A stretch of 64,000 nucleotides of DNA from Hyphomicrobiales bacterium (GCA_900473185.1 UCKU01000034.1:1-64000); one strand, 5' to 3'. Counted from the first letter of the stretch, positions 24,961 to 32,864 are shown. A program made the numbers and translations. The notes: generated from the sequence alone by a model not told the origin.

Positions 24961-25077
24961 GGTTGTGCGCTTCATTAATTCTGGTGCGTCATCCCCATCG
25001 TTGGCGTGTCGTCCGTTTGCGCAAAGGAACCGAGCCTACCAACACTGTCTTCACGCCGAAGATGTGCACCATTATCT

Positions 25078-25091
25078 ACCGACTAGTAGGT
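25078..25091. promoter_or_regulatory. TetR-type operator copy 2 (ACCGACTAGTAGGT)
   Basis: Thirteen of 14 positions match the palindrome at 24942-24955. It lies 59 bp upstream of the flgD start and about 125 bp downstream of the first promoter, and could act as an auxiliary site or roadblock. Confidence 0.65.
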
Positions 25092-25149
25092 AATGGTCCC
25101 AAACGTTGCAAGGTGCCTTGCAAGTTTAACCCAACAACCGAGATCGACT

Positions 25150-25584
25150 ATGACGATAAATTCTCTCACAGGCCTCGGCGCCTCCAAGGCGGGTAGCGCG
25201 GCTACCGCGCAGCAGAAGGCGATGGTGAATTATGACGACTTCCTCCAACTTCTCATCGCGCAACTGAAGAACCAGGATCCGACCGATCCCGTGGATGCCA
25301 GTCAACAACTGGCGCAGCTCGCCAGCTTCTCGCAGGTCGAACAGACGATCCAGACGAATCAGAAACTGGATGCCCTGCTGGCGGGCTCCAACCTTGCCCA
25401 GGCCGGCAGTTACATCGGCAGCTACATCGAAAGCGCAGACGGTACGGTCAAAGGGACGATTGCTTCCGTCAAAATCTACAGCGACGGAATCATAGCCACG
25501 ACGACGGAGGGCGGGAAGATTCTCGTCCAGCCGGGTGTCAGCCTCTCGCAGCCAAGCGGCAGTAGCGCTGCAGCCACCGAATGA
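25150..25584 (+). CDS. flgD: Flagellar hook capping/assembly protein FlgD (isolated copy)
   Basis: A 144-aa rhizobial-size FlgD. The conserved N-terminal cap region is clear: MVNYDDFLQLLIAQLKNQDP (about residues 24-43), then TDPVDASQQLAQLASFSQVE and QTIQTNQKLDALL. The C-terminal half (YIGSYIESADGTVKG, VKIYSDGIIATTTEGGKI) is the shortened Tudor/FN-like part. FlgD scaffolds hook assembly and is exported by the flagellar type III machine. No other flagellar gene is in the window, so this is an orphan or second copy. It sits behind two TetR-type operators, which is unusual for a flagellar gene. The start at ATG 25150 has only a weak GAGA; a GTG at 25093 is a less likely alternative. Confidence 0.85.
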   Translation: MTINSLTGLGASKAGSAATAQQKAMVNYDDFLQLLIAQLKNQDPTDPVDASQQLAQLASFSQVEQTIQTNQKLDALLAGSNLAQAGSYIGSYIESADGTVKGTIASVKIYSDGIIATTTEGGKILVQPGVSLSQPSGSSAAATE

Positions 25585-25847
25585 TCCTGACTGTCATCGA
25601 GGTTCTTTGAACCCCGGGAAAAATATGTCGGGCAAGCCCTTGAGGAACTGCCCGATAGATCTGCGAGGTTGATCGTTGAACTGTTGCCTCCGGCGAAAAC
25701 ATGGGGCCTTTCTCATCAGGCCCCTCCTCAAGCAGATAGCCAAGGATACAGGAAATCACCCGGCCAACCATACTTGTTGCCGCTGTTTCTATTCGTTTTC
25801 ACGGCGACCATCACACCCGGTCCCAACAATTAGAATGGAATGTGGGA
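25585..25847. other. Intergenic region with a GC-rich hairpin (25703-25724)
   Basis: GGGGCCT at 25703-25709 can pair with AGGCCCC at 25718-25724 about 120 nt after flgD. There is no U-tract, so termination is uncertain. Nothing else is recognised before the tetR promoter. Confidence 0.35.
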
Positions 25848-25876
25848 TTGACAAACTCCCTACTAGAAGGTAGGCA
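25848..25876 (+). promoter_or_regulatory. tetR promoter with embedded operator; predicted leaderless start
   Basis: TTGACA (25848-25853), a 17-bp spacer and TAGGCA (25871-25876). The operator copy CCCTACTAGAAGGT is at 25858-25871. The expected transcription start, about 7 nt after the -10 element, falls at 25883, immediately before the ATG at 25884. The mRNA is therefore probably leaderless, and there is indeed no ribosome binding site. Confidence 0.65.
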
Positions 25877-25883
25877 AGCGTGT

Positions 25884-26465
25884 ATGAGTAGTCTTTTGAA
25901 TACCTATGACGAGATCCTGAACAGTGCGGAAAAGCTGATCGTATCAGGCGGCTATAACGGGTTCAGTTATGCCGACATCGCTGCCGTCGTTGGCATCCGC
26001 AAGGCCAGCATCCATCATCATTTTCCAAGCAAGGTCGATCTGGTGCGTGCTCTTGTCGCCCGCTACCGCACAAACGCCGAGACTGGCTTGGCCGAGGTCG
26101 AAAACAAGTTTAGCGATCCGTTCGAGCTGCTGAAGACCTATGCCGGTTTTTGGGCTCAATGCATCGAGGATGCAAGCCGTCCCTTTTGTGTTTGCGCGCT
26201 TCTTGCAAGCGAGCTGCCGGCCCTTCCTTTGGAGGTCGCGGTCGAAGTGCGTGCCTATTTCCAACATCTCTCAGGATGGCTGACATCGGTCATCGAGCGT
26301 GGTGATCAGCAAGGAGCCCTGGCGATCTCTTGCCCGGCGCGCGTAGAGGCAGAGGCTTTCATGGCCACCGTTCATGGCGCAATGCTGTCGGCCCGAGCCT
26401 ATGGAACGCCTGCTGTCTTTGAGCTGATTCTTGAGCCAAGTCTTCAGCGGCTGCGGCCCCGGTGA
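25884..26465 (+). CDS. TetR/AcrR-family transcriptional regulator
   Basis: A 193-aa repressor-type protein. The HTH covers about residues 8-55 (ILNSAEKLIVSGGYNGFSYA, then DIAAVVGIRKASIHHHFPSK, then VDLVRALVARY). The C-terminal ligand domain has CysX motifs (RPFCVCALLASELPAL), so a thiol or oxidant sensor is conceivable but unproven. The start MSSLLNTYDEIL at 25884 is chosen because the promoter and operator occupy the bases upstream; a longer frame from 25842 would translate through the promoter. It autoregulates through the operator at 25858. The same 14-bp site upstream of flgD and of the exported protein gene defines its probable regulon. Confidence 0.9.
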   Translation: MSSLLNTYDEILNSAEKLIVSGGYNGFSYADIAAVVGIRKASIHHHFPSKVDLVRALVARYRTNAETGLAEVENKFSDPFELLKTYAGFWAQCIEDASRPFCVCALLASELPALPLEVAVEVRAYFQHLSGWLTSVIERGDQQGALAISCPARVEAEAFMATVHGAMLSARAYGTPAVFELILEPSLQRLRPR

Positions 26466-26530
26466 TCTAATTCCCGGCGAGGGGGCGGCGCGCCGGGGGG
26501 AAATGCGTGGTAAAAGACGCCGTCAAAACT

Positions 26531-26544
26531 CCCAACTAGTAGGT
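26531..26544. promoter_or_regulatory. TetR-type operator copy 4 (CCCAACTAGTAGGT)
   Basis: Twelve of 14 positions match the palindrome at 24942. It lies 12 bp upstream of the start codon of the exported protein gene at 26557 and overlaps the region just before its ribosome binding site (AAGGAACC). No good -35/-10 pair aligns with it, so it may act on transcription coming from tetR. Confidence 0.65.
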
Positions 26545-26556
26545 AAGGAACCTCAA

Positions 26557-27186
26557 ATGTTGCGCAGACTTCTTCCAGTCATCATGGTCGCCGGCTTGGC
26601 TGCCCTTCCAGTAACGCTTGTTTCGCCAGCGTCCGCTCATGCCGAAGAAAAAAAGGCTGTGCTCAACATCCGGGGCAGTGTTGTCAACCTGGCCGGTTCT
26701 ACCTTGAAGGTGAAGACGCGCGAGGGAGAAACCGTTGACGTCGCTCTTGCCGACGACTGGCAGGTCGCCAGTGTCGCCAACGCGAAGGTCTCCGATATTA
26801 AGACCGGAGACTATGTGGGCATCGCGTCCCTGCCGAAGGAGCAGGGTGGAGACGGCGCTCTTGAAGTTCTGATCTTTCCGCCTGCGCTCAAGGGAGCCGG
26901 CGAGGGAAGCTTCGGCTGGGACCTCAAGCCGAACAGCAGCATGACCAATGCCACCGTCGCCGATGCGGTCAAGGACGTCGACGGGCGCACCGTTACCGTG
27001 TCCTACCACGGCAAGGAAAAGAAAATCTCCATTCCGGACGGTACGCCGGTCGTGACCATCGCCCCGGCAACCAAGGAGGACCTGGTCGCAGGAGCGGTCG
27101 TGTTCATCCCGACCGAGAAGGCTTCGAGCGGGACGGTCGCGCATCGCGTTATCGTTGGCAAGAATGGCGTGGTGCCCCCCATGTGA
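26557..27186 (+). CDS. Exported protein of unknown function (DUF5666-like beta domain)
   Basis: A 209-aa protein starting MLRRLLPVIMVAGLAALPVT with AAGGAACC upstream. A Sec signal peptide ends near ASAHAEE (about residue 29), so it is periplasmic. The mature part has beta-repeat features: LNIRGSVVNLAGSTLKVKTR at about 35-55, VSDIKTGDYVGIASL at about 75-90, and VDGRTVTVSYHGKEKKISIP followed by DLVAGAVVFIP near the C-terminus. These KxGDxV-like OB/barrel repeats resemble DUF5666 proteins. It is the first gene of a likely three-gene unit with cytochrome b561 and a molybdopterin oxidoreductase, 101 bp before the former, and has its own operator. A partner or substrate carrier of the redox pair is a guess. 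Confidence 0.7.
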   Translation: MLRRLLPVIMVAGLAALPVTLVSPASAHAEEKKAVLNIRGSVVNLAGSTLKVKTREGETVDVALADDWQVASVANAKVSDIKTGDYVGIASLPKEQGGDGALEVLIFPPALKGAGEGSFGWDLKPNSSMTNATVADAVKDVDGRTVTVSYHGKEKKISIPDGTPVVTIAPATKEDLVAGAVVFIPTEKASSGTVAHRVIVGKNGVVPPM

Positions 27187-27287
27187 GCCACGTCGCCGCC
27201 GGTCAGCTTCCGCCCATTGGCCGACCGGCGGCATCCCGCTGTTCATTGCAACAAGCAACAATCCAGCCTGACCGGAGGGCCGCATCC

Positions 27288-28142
27288 ATGAGCGACAGTC
27301 CTGACAACGACAAGATACAATATCCCCGGACCCTGATGATCCATCGTCATTCCCTGGTCACGCGGCTGGCGCATTGGCTGAACGTGATCTGCCTGAGTAT
27401 CCTGCTCTTGAGCGGATTGCAGATTTTCAACGCTCATCCCGAACTTTACTGGGGCCACTATGGTGCAGACGGAGATCCGTCTGTCCTGACGATCGGCTCG
27501 AGCGGACAGGGCGAGGATATGCGCGGTTTCGTCCGGATCGCTGGTGTCGAAGTGCCGACGACCGGTGTCCTTGGCGTCTCGACCTTTGAGGGAGATCCAA
27601 CGCCGCGGGCGTTTCCAGCTTGGGCGACGATCCCGTCGTTTCAGGATCTCGCAACCGGCCGCCGCTGGCACTTCTTCTTTGCGTGGCTATTTCTCGTCAA
27701 CGGCATTTTCTACCTCGGCTTCAGCGTCCTGACCGGCCATTTTCGACGTGACCTGGCCCCGGCGCGCAGGGACCTTTCCCCGCGTCATCTGTGGCACGAA
27801 CTCCTCGACCACGCGCGTCTGCGTTTCCCGGAAGGGGAACAAGCAAGGCACTATAACGTGCTCCAAAAGCTCACCTACCTCGCTGTGATCGTCATCCTGC
27901 TGCCGACGATGTTGCTGACCGGCCTGACGATGTCCCCCGGCTTTGATGCCATCGTCCCGAGCCTGGTGGATGTATTCGGTGGGCGTCAGTCGGCGCGCAC
28001 GATCCACTTCATGACCGCAACGCTTCTCGTGCTCTTCGTGCTCGTGCATGTGGCGATGGTCGTGCTGTCGGGAACCTGGAACAATATGCGCTCGATGATC
28101 ACGGGTCGCTATGCCATCAGAGAGAAAGGTCCACATTCATGA
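27288..28142 (+). CDS. Cytochrome b561-family membrane protein
   Basis: A 284-aa integral membrane di-haem b-type cytochrome. The start MSDSPDNDKIQYPRTLM at 27288 follows GGAGGGCC. Spans and haem-ligand candidates: SLVTRLAHWLNVICLSILLL (His in RLAHW), WHFFFAWLFLVNGIFYLG, a span ending at TMLLTGLTMSP, and ARTIHFMTATLLVLFVLVHV (His at both ends). A periplasmic loop of about 80 residues follows span 1 and includes YWGHYGADGD. It overlaps the molybdopterin oxidoreductase gene by 4 bp (28139-28142). The pair therefore forms a membrane quinol/periplasmic oxidoreductase module, analogous in logic to MsrQ-MsrP or YedZ-YedY but with a different cytochrome. Confidence 0.88.
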   Translation: MSDSPDNDKIQYPRTLMIHRHSLVTRLAHWLNVICLSILLLSGLQIFNAHPELYWGHYGADGDPSVLTIGSSGQGEDMRGFVRIAGVEVPTTGVLGVSTFEGDPTPRAFPAWATIPSFQDLATGRRWHFFFAWLFLVNGIFYLGFSVLTGHFRRDLAPARRDLSPRHLWHELLDHARLRFPEGEQARHYNVLQKLTYLAVIVILLPTMLLTGLTMSPGFDAIVPSLVDVFGGRQSARTIHFMTATLLVLFVLVHVAMVVLSGTWNNMRSMITGRYAIREKGPHS

Positions 28143-28918
28143 CGCGTAGCTTCCTGACCCGCAGGCGTTTTCTGATCGGGAGCACGCTCGGCGCCTCTGC
28201 ACTCACGCTCGCCGGCTGCGACATACTAGAACAGAATACGGCTGTGGGCAGCGTTATCCGCTCGGCCGAAAATCTGACGATGAAGGCACAAAGACTTCTG
28301 CAGGGGCGGGATGCTCTGGCTCGCGAGTTTGCCGAGACGGACATTTCTCCGTCTTTCAGGGTAAACGGCACGAGCGCACCAGACGGCGAAGACTACGCCG
28401 AGTTCGCCGAAGACAAATTCGCGAAATGGCGATTGAAGATCGACGGCCTCGTCGATCGGCCCCAGGAATTGTCCCTTATTGACCTTAAGAGGCTTCCGGC
28501 TCGCACCCAGATCACCCGTCACGACTGTGTCGAGGGGTGGAGCGCGATCGGGAAATGGACGGGCTTACCGCTTGGAGCTGTCTTGAGCTCGGTGGGGCTC
28601 AGGCCGAACGCGCGATTTGCGGTCTTTCACTGCGCCGACGAGTTGGAGAAGACGCTGGATGGAAGTGGCCGCTACTATGAGAGCATCGACCTCATCGACG
28701 CGTTCCATCCGCAGACCATCCTTGCCTATCAGATGAACGGGAAGGATTTGACTGTCGGACACGGCGCGCCGCTGCGTCTGCGGGTCGAACGGCAACTTGG
28801 CTACAAGCAGGCCAAATACATCATGCGCATTGAGATCGTCGACAGCTTTGCCAGCTTGTGGGGCGGTCATGGCGGCTTCTGGGAAGACCGCGGCTACGAG
28901 TGGTACGCGGGGATCTGA
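28139..28918 (+). CDS. Tat-exported molybdopterin-dependent oxidoreductase (sulfite oxidase/MsrP-like)
   Basis: A 259-aa catalytic subunit. The twin-arginine motif TRRRFLIGS is followed by LTLAGCDIL, a lipobox, so the mature protein is probably a Tat-exported lipoprotein facing the periplasm. The molybdopterin domain shows FAKWRLKIDGLVDRPQELSL and HDCVEGWSAIGKWTGLPLG, where the Cys should be the Mo ligand. Further on come FHCADEL, then ESIDLIDAFHPQTILAYQMN, and GHGAPLRLRVERQLGYKQAK for cofactor binding. Length is short, without the sulfite oxidase dimer domain, as in MsrP/YedY. A reductase for oxidised periplasmic thioethers or another small oxide is plausible. The substrate is unproven. Confidence 0.88.
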   Translation: MTRSFLTRRRFLIGSTLGASALTLAGCDILEQNTAVGSVIRSAENLTMKAQRLLQGRDALAREFAETDISPSFRVNGTSAPDGEDYAEFAEDKFAKWRLKIDGLVDRPQELSLIDLKRLPARTQITRHDCVEGWSAIGKWTGLPLGAVLSSVGLRPNARFAVFHCADELEKTLDGSGRYYESIDLIDAFHPQTILAYQMNGKDLTVGHGAPLRLRVERQLGYKQAKYIMRIEIVDSFASLWGGHGGFWEDRGYEWYAGI

Positions 28919-29045
28919 GCGATCCGAATTCAGCCTGGACACAAGGAGGTCTAACAATGAGCACGTGAGCCCTTGCCCTCGTACGATGATCGTCTTGTGT
29001 TGAAACCATCCTAAGGGGCGACGTTGGATCTTTGCCTTCAGCCAC

Positions 29046-30074
29046 TCAAAGCCAGTTGATCCGTTTGAGGACCATCAGCGTTGCGACGGACGTGATCGCG
29101 ACGAAGGCAACGATGATAATGAAAGCCCAGGTGTCGTTGACGCCAGGGATACCGCCAACATTCATGCCGAAAAGGCCGGCCACCACGCTTGGCGGCAACA
29201 GCAGAGCGGCGAGTGCGGCGAGGCGATTGGAGTTGCGGGCAATGCGCTCGCTGATGACCGTGGACAGATCGTCATGAAGAATGCCGGTACGGTCGCGGAT
29301 GGCGTCGAGATATTCGATGAAGCGCATCAGCTTATCGATGACCTCGCGGAAACGCAGCTTATCACGCTCCTTCAGCCACGGGGCGTCATCATGCTCGATG
29401 CGGTTCAAAGCGTCGCGCTGAGGTGCGAGGTAGCGGCGAAGCTGCACGGAGCGGCGGCGAAGCTGCTTCAGCCGCTCGCGGACTTCGCTCGCTTCGCCGT
29501 GAAAGATCAACTCATCCAGCTCGTCGACCTCTTCGTCCATCGTGTCGAGCACCGGCTCAAGGTCGCGGACCAGCTTTTCGCTGACGAGAGCAAGGAGTTC
29601 CCCCGTCTGTTTTGGGCCTTTGCCCTTGTCCAGGGCGAGGCGAATATCGCGCAAGGCGGTTATATAGTGGCCGCTGTCGCGCAGGGTCACCAGCCGGCGC
29701 TGATCGGCCCATACGTGAAGGGGAACGAGATCGATTTCGGAGGGCGTGGCTTTTGCTTCTTCGGGCGGCGTGGCGCAGACGCCGCGAAGAATGATCAGCA
29801 GCCCGTCATCGATGGCTTCAACGCGCGGGCGCGTTTCCTCCTCCAATAAGGCTTCGGCAACGAGCGGATCGAAGCCGCCTCTCGTCGTCACCCATTCGGC
29901 AGCGGCCGGATGATCACGTTCGAAATGCAGCCAGATGACGCCATCATCTGGCGTCCACCGACGCACTGCTTCCATGTCGAGGGTGCGACAGCCGCCGTTG
30001 CCGTCAAGAAGCACGGCGAAACGCAAACCCGGCTCGGCGCCGTAACTTGCAACGCTCATGACCTGCTCGTGCAT
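29046..30074 (-). CDS. CorA/ZntB-type divalent metal ion transporter
   Basis: A 342-aa inner-membrane protein with the CorA signature. The C-terminal GMN motif is VVAGLFGMNVGGIPGVND (about residue 300), followed by the second span AFIIIVAFVAITSVATLMVL. The first span is AALAALLLPPSVVAGLF. The large N-terminal cytoplasmic domain includes LEEETRPRVEAIDDGLLIIL and a long coiled-coil helix (DTMDEEVDELDELIF, LKQLRRRSVQLRRYL). The GGIPGVN loop is closer to ZntB (zinc) than to the CorA loop MPE. The start MHEQVMSVASYGAE at 30074 has TGGAGGTTACTC. It is a single gene, not tied to its neighbours. Confidence 0.9.
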   Translation of the reverse strand: MHEQVMSVASYGAEPGLRFAVLLDGNGGCRTLDMEAVRRWTPDDGVIWLHFERDHPAAAEWVTTRGGFDPLVAEALLEEETRPRVEAIDDGLLIILRGVCATPPEEAKATPSEIDLVPLHVWADQRRLVTLRDSGHYITALRDIRLALDKGKGPKQTGELLALVSEKLVRDLEPVLDTMDEEVDELDELIFHGEASEVRERLKQLRRRSVQLRRYLAPQRDALNRIEHDDAPWLKERDKLRFREVIDKLMRFIEYLDAIRDRTGILHDDLSTVISERIARNSNRLAALAALLLPPSVVAGLFGMNVGGIPGVNDTWAFIIIVAFVAITSVATLMVLKRINWL

Positions 30075-30275
30075 GAGTAACCTCCAGCCGCCAAAGCCCA
30101 CCTCCCAAACGCAGAGCAATAGCTTAACGCGTTGCGGCCGGGCGGCAAGACGGTCAGTGTCTTGAGAATATAGCTGCCGGCATCACAAACGGTCGGATCC
30201 GTGCGATCTCTTAAGTGACCGGTCATGGTGACCACCGGGTCTGTCGCCGGATGCATTCGGTCTTCAACCGATCTC

Positions 30276-31151
30276 TTACCGGCCGCGGCCGATGCTCGCA
30301 TACATCCCGGTCGTGCGAAATTCGGTCGGCGTGATGCCGTAGACGCGCCGGAAGACCTTGGCGAAATAGTTTGCATCCTCGAAGCCGCACATGATCGAGA
30401 CTTCCTTGACCGGCAGGAAATCCGCCTTGGTCAACAATTTTGCGGCACGCTGCAGGCGCTGCTGCAGCACATATTCGGCGGGCGGCACGCCTTCGCTTTC
30501 GGCAAAGCTACGCGAGAAATGTGCGCGGCTGAGGCCAACGATCGCCGCAAGCTCGCTGACCGGCAGCGGTTTTTCCAGATTGGCGTTGATATGGTCGGTC
30601 ACCGGTTGCATGGCGCTTTGTTCGGCCATGGAGGCGGAGGCGCCGAAGATGTCATCATAAAGCGCCATGGCGGCCTCATAGGCGACCGCCGAGGCTGAAC
30701 CTGGCGTGTTTGCACCTTTGACCAAGCGCAGGCTGCAGTCCGCCAGATGATCGATGGTCGATTGCTGCAGCTTAAAGACCGGGCCTGCCAGCGCCAGAAC
30801 CATCTTGTGGATGCGCAGCGTTTCTTCGCCATTCATCGAGATCCAGAAATATTCCCATCGCTCGCCCTTTTCCAGCCAGTAGCGGTGATTGTGCGGCACG
30901 AGCACCATCATCGTGTCGCCGCTCTGGAGCTTGTAATTGCGATTCTGGTAGCGCAGGCGGCCGGTGCCGCTGATCGTATGCTGCAGCACCGTGAAGGGCG
31001 TCAGGCCACGCTTTCTGCCATCCCAATCATAGGTCTCGTTTTCACGCACCTCGTAACCGGCGCTTGTCGGCATCGCATGCAGACGCTGGCGTCCGCGCGG
31101 TAGCGAAACGGTTCTCATCGACTGTCCATTGGCGATCAAATCCTGCAGCAC
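30276..31151 (-). CDS. agpT: AraC-family regulator of the alpha-galactoside locus
   Basis: A 291-aa activator-type protein. The cupin-like N-terminal sensor runs to about residue 130 (GRLRYQNRNYKLQSGDTMMV, VPHNHRYWLEKGERWEYFWI). The AraC DNA-binding domain with two HTHs is at about 190-285 (VSELAAIVGLSRAHFSRSFA and EVSIMCGFEDANYFAKVFRR). I place the start at the GTG at 31151 because GAGGGTAATTTT precedes it; the first ATG, at 31118, has no good site. It is divergent from agaL1. Gene order and family match agpT of the Sinorhizobium meliloti agp locus, so control by melibiose or raffinose type sugars is expected. A direct repeat lies upstream. Confidence 0.82.
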   Translation of the reverse strand: MLQDLIANGQSMRTVSLPRGRQRLHAMPTSAGYEVRENETYDWDGRKRGLTPFTVLQHTISGTGRLRYQNRNYKLQSGDTMMVLVPHNHRYWLEKGERWEYFWISMNGEETLRIHKMVLALAGPVFKLQQSTIDHLADCSLRLVKGANTPGSASAVAYEAAMALYDDIFGASASMAEQSAMQPVTDHINANLEKPLPVSELAAIVGLSRAHFSRSFAESEGVPPAEYVLQQRLQRAAKLLTKADFLPVKEVSIMCGFEDANYFAKVFRRVYGITPTEFRTTGMYASIGRGR

Positions 31152-31167
31152 AAAATTACCCTCGAAA

Positions 31168-31216
31168 GCATAATCCTTCTCTGGCCGCTCCTGCGAATAT
31201 GCGCATAATCCTTTTC
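31168..31216. promoter_or_regulatory. Candidate AraC-type operator: direct repeat GCATAATCCTTYTC
   Basis: GCATAATCCTTCTC at 31168-31181 and GCATAATCCTTTTC at 31203-31216 match at 13 of 14 positions in the same orientation, 35 bp apart. They lie in the 213-bp divergent region between agpT and agaL1. Direct repeats at whole helical turns are usual for AraC activators. Confidence 0.55.
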
Positions 31217-31364
31217 CACAAGAGGAAGAGATCGCGGTCGAAAGAACGGCCGGGAGGAATACAGGCACCATTTTCCAGTATTTTCAGACGGTATGCGCAA
31301 GCATGCCGCCTAGCCTCCTTAGCTGTCTTTCTACCTAGCATTTGATCGGATCGAGGTGAAGGAT

Positions 31365-32831
31365 ATGAGTTTCAAAATCGCTATCATCGGAGCAGGCAGC
31401 GTCGGGTTCACCAAGAAGCTGTTCACCGACATTCTCTGCGTGCCGGAATTCAAGGACATTGAATTCGCGCTGACCGACCTCAGCGAACATAACCTCCAGA
31501 TGATCAAGGCAATTCTCGACAAGATCGTCGAGGCAAACAAGCTGCCGACGAAGGTGACGGCGACGACAGATCGTCGCAAGGCGCTGGAAGGCGCGCGTTA
31601 TGTCATCAGCTGCGTACGTGTCGGCGGGCTCGAAGCCTATGCCGATGATATCAGAATTCCCCTGAAATATGGCATCGACCAGTGTGTCGGCGATACGATC
31701 TGCGCTGGCGGCATCCTCTACGGCCAGCGCAACATCCCCGTCATTCTCGACTTCTGCAAGGATATCCGTGAGGTCGCAGCACCGGGTGCGAAGTTCCTGA
31801 ACTATGCCAACCCGATGGCGATGAACACCTGGGCGGCTATCGAATATGGCAAGGTCGATACGGTCGGTCTCTGCCACGGGGTCCAGCATGGCGCCGAACA
31901 GATTGCCGAAGTGCTCGGCGCCAAGTCACACAGCGAACTCGACTACATCTGCTCGGGCATCAACCATCAGACCTGGTTCGTCGATCTGCGTCTCAACGGC
32001 CGCAGGATCGGCAAGGACGAGCTGATCGCCGCCTTCGAGGCGCATCCCGTCTATTCGCAACAGGAGAAGCTGCGCATTGATGTGCTGAAGCGCTTCGGCG
32101 TCTATTCGACCGAGAGCAACGGCCATCTCTCCGAATACCTACCCTGGTACCGCAAGCGGCCGGAGGAAATTACCCGCTGGATCGATATGTCCGACTGGAT
32201 CCACGGCGAGACTGGCGGCTATTTGCGCCACTCGACCGAGACCCGTAACTGGTTCGAGACGGAATTCCCGCAATTCCTCGCTTCGGCCGAAAAGCCGATC
32301 GATCCATCCAAGCGCTCCAACGAACATGCGAGCCATATTCTCGAGGCGCTGGAAACCGGTCGCGTCTATCGCGGCCACTTCAACGTCAAGAACACCGGCG
32401 TCATCACCAACCTGCCATCCGATGCCATCATCGAGTCGCCCGGCTTCGTCGATCGCTTCGGTATCAACATGGTCTCCGGCATCACCATTCCGGAAGCCTG
32501 TGCTGCGACCTGCATCTCGTCGATCAATGTCCAGCGCATGTCGGTGCATGCAGCGATTTCCGGCGATATCGATCTCCTGAAGCTCGCCGTGCTGCACGAT
32601 CCGCTGGTCGGTGCCGTTTCGACGCCGGAAGAGGTCTGGCAGATGGTTGACGAGATGGTCGTTGCCCAGGCCCGCTGGCTGCCGCAATATGCGCATGCTG
32701 TGCCAGCCGCCAAGGAGCGGCTTGCCAATTCCAAGGTCAAGACGAGAGAGTGGGAAGGGGCCGCGCGCCGCAATGTCCGCTCAATTGAGGAGCTTCGCGT
32801 TGAAAAGGCAGCGCTGAAGCAGGCCGTCTAA
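31365..32831 (+). CDS. agaL1: Family 4 glycosidase, alpha-galactosidase (AgaL1-like)
   Basis: A 488-aa cytoplasmic GH4 enzyme. GH4 members use NAD+ and Mn2+ and a redox-elimination mechanism, here probably splitting alpha-galactosides such as melibiose. The NAD-binding motif IAIIGAGSVGFTKKLF starts at residue 4. Metal/catalytic landmarks are VISCVRVGG, FLNYANPMAMNTWA, GLCHGVQHG (Cys and His of the Mn site) and SGINHQTWFVDLRLNG. The start ATG at 31365 has GAGGTGAAGGAT. Position before agpA and divergent from the AraC gene equals the known agaL1 layout. A second GH4 gene, agaL2, ends the operon. Confidence 0.88.
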   Translation: MSFKIAIIGAGSVGFTKKLFTDILCVPEFKDIEFALTDLSEHNLQMIKAILDKIVEANKLPTKVTATTDRRKALEGARYVISCVRVGGLEAYADDIRIPLKYGIDQCVGDTICAGGILYGQRNIPVILDFCKDIREVAAPGAKFLNYANPMAMNTWAAIEYGKVDTVGLCHGVQHGAEQIAEVLGAKSHSELDYICSGINHQTWFVDLRLNGRRIGKDELIAAFEAHPVYSQQEKLRIDVLKRFGVYSTESNGHLSEYLPWYRKRPEEITRWIDMSDWIHGETGGYLRHSTETRNWFETEFPQFLASAEKPIDPSKRSNEHASHILEALETGRVYRGHFNVKNTGVITNLPSDAIIESPGFVDRFGINMVSGITIPEACAATCISSINVQRMSVHAAISGDIDLLKLAVLHDPLVGAVSTPEEVWQMVDEMVVAQARWLPQYAHAVPAAKERLANSKVKTREWEGAARRNVRSIEELRVEKAALKQAV

Positions 32832-32864
32832 AATCAGGGTGAAGGAGGCTGCGGCGGCTCTTCG

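Larger units (their letters stand above)
24706..25149. other. 444-bp intergenic region with a perfect inverted repeat and two TetR-type operators
   Basis: No supported gene lies here. It contains the 12-bp inverted repeat at 24764-24792, the promoter/operator at 24932-24960 and a second operator at 25078-25091, each described separately. A short frame from 24963 has no coding character. Confidence 0.6.

Noticed and set aside
24963..25196. Plus-strand frame starting just after the first TetR-type promoter
   Set aside because: It overlaps an operator and the flgD start, has no RBS and no coding character.
25703..25724. GGGGCCT/AGGCCCC hairpin as flgD terminator
   Set aside because: It is 120 nt from the stop, only 7 bp long and lacks a U-tract; kept only as a note on the intergenic region.
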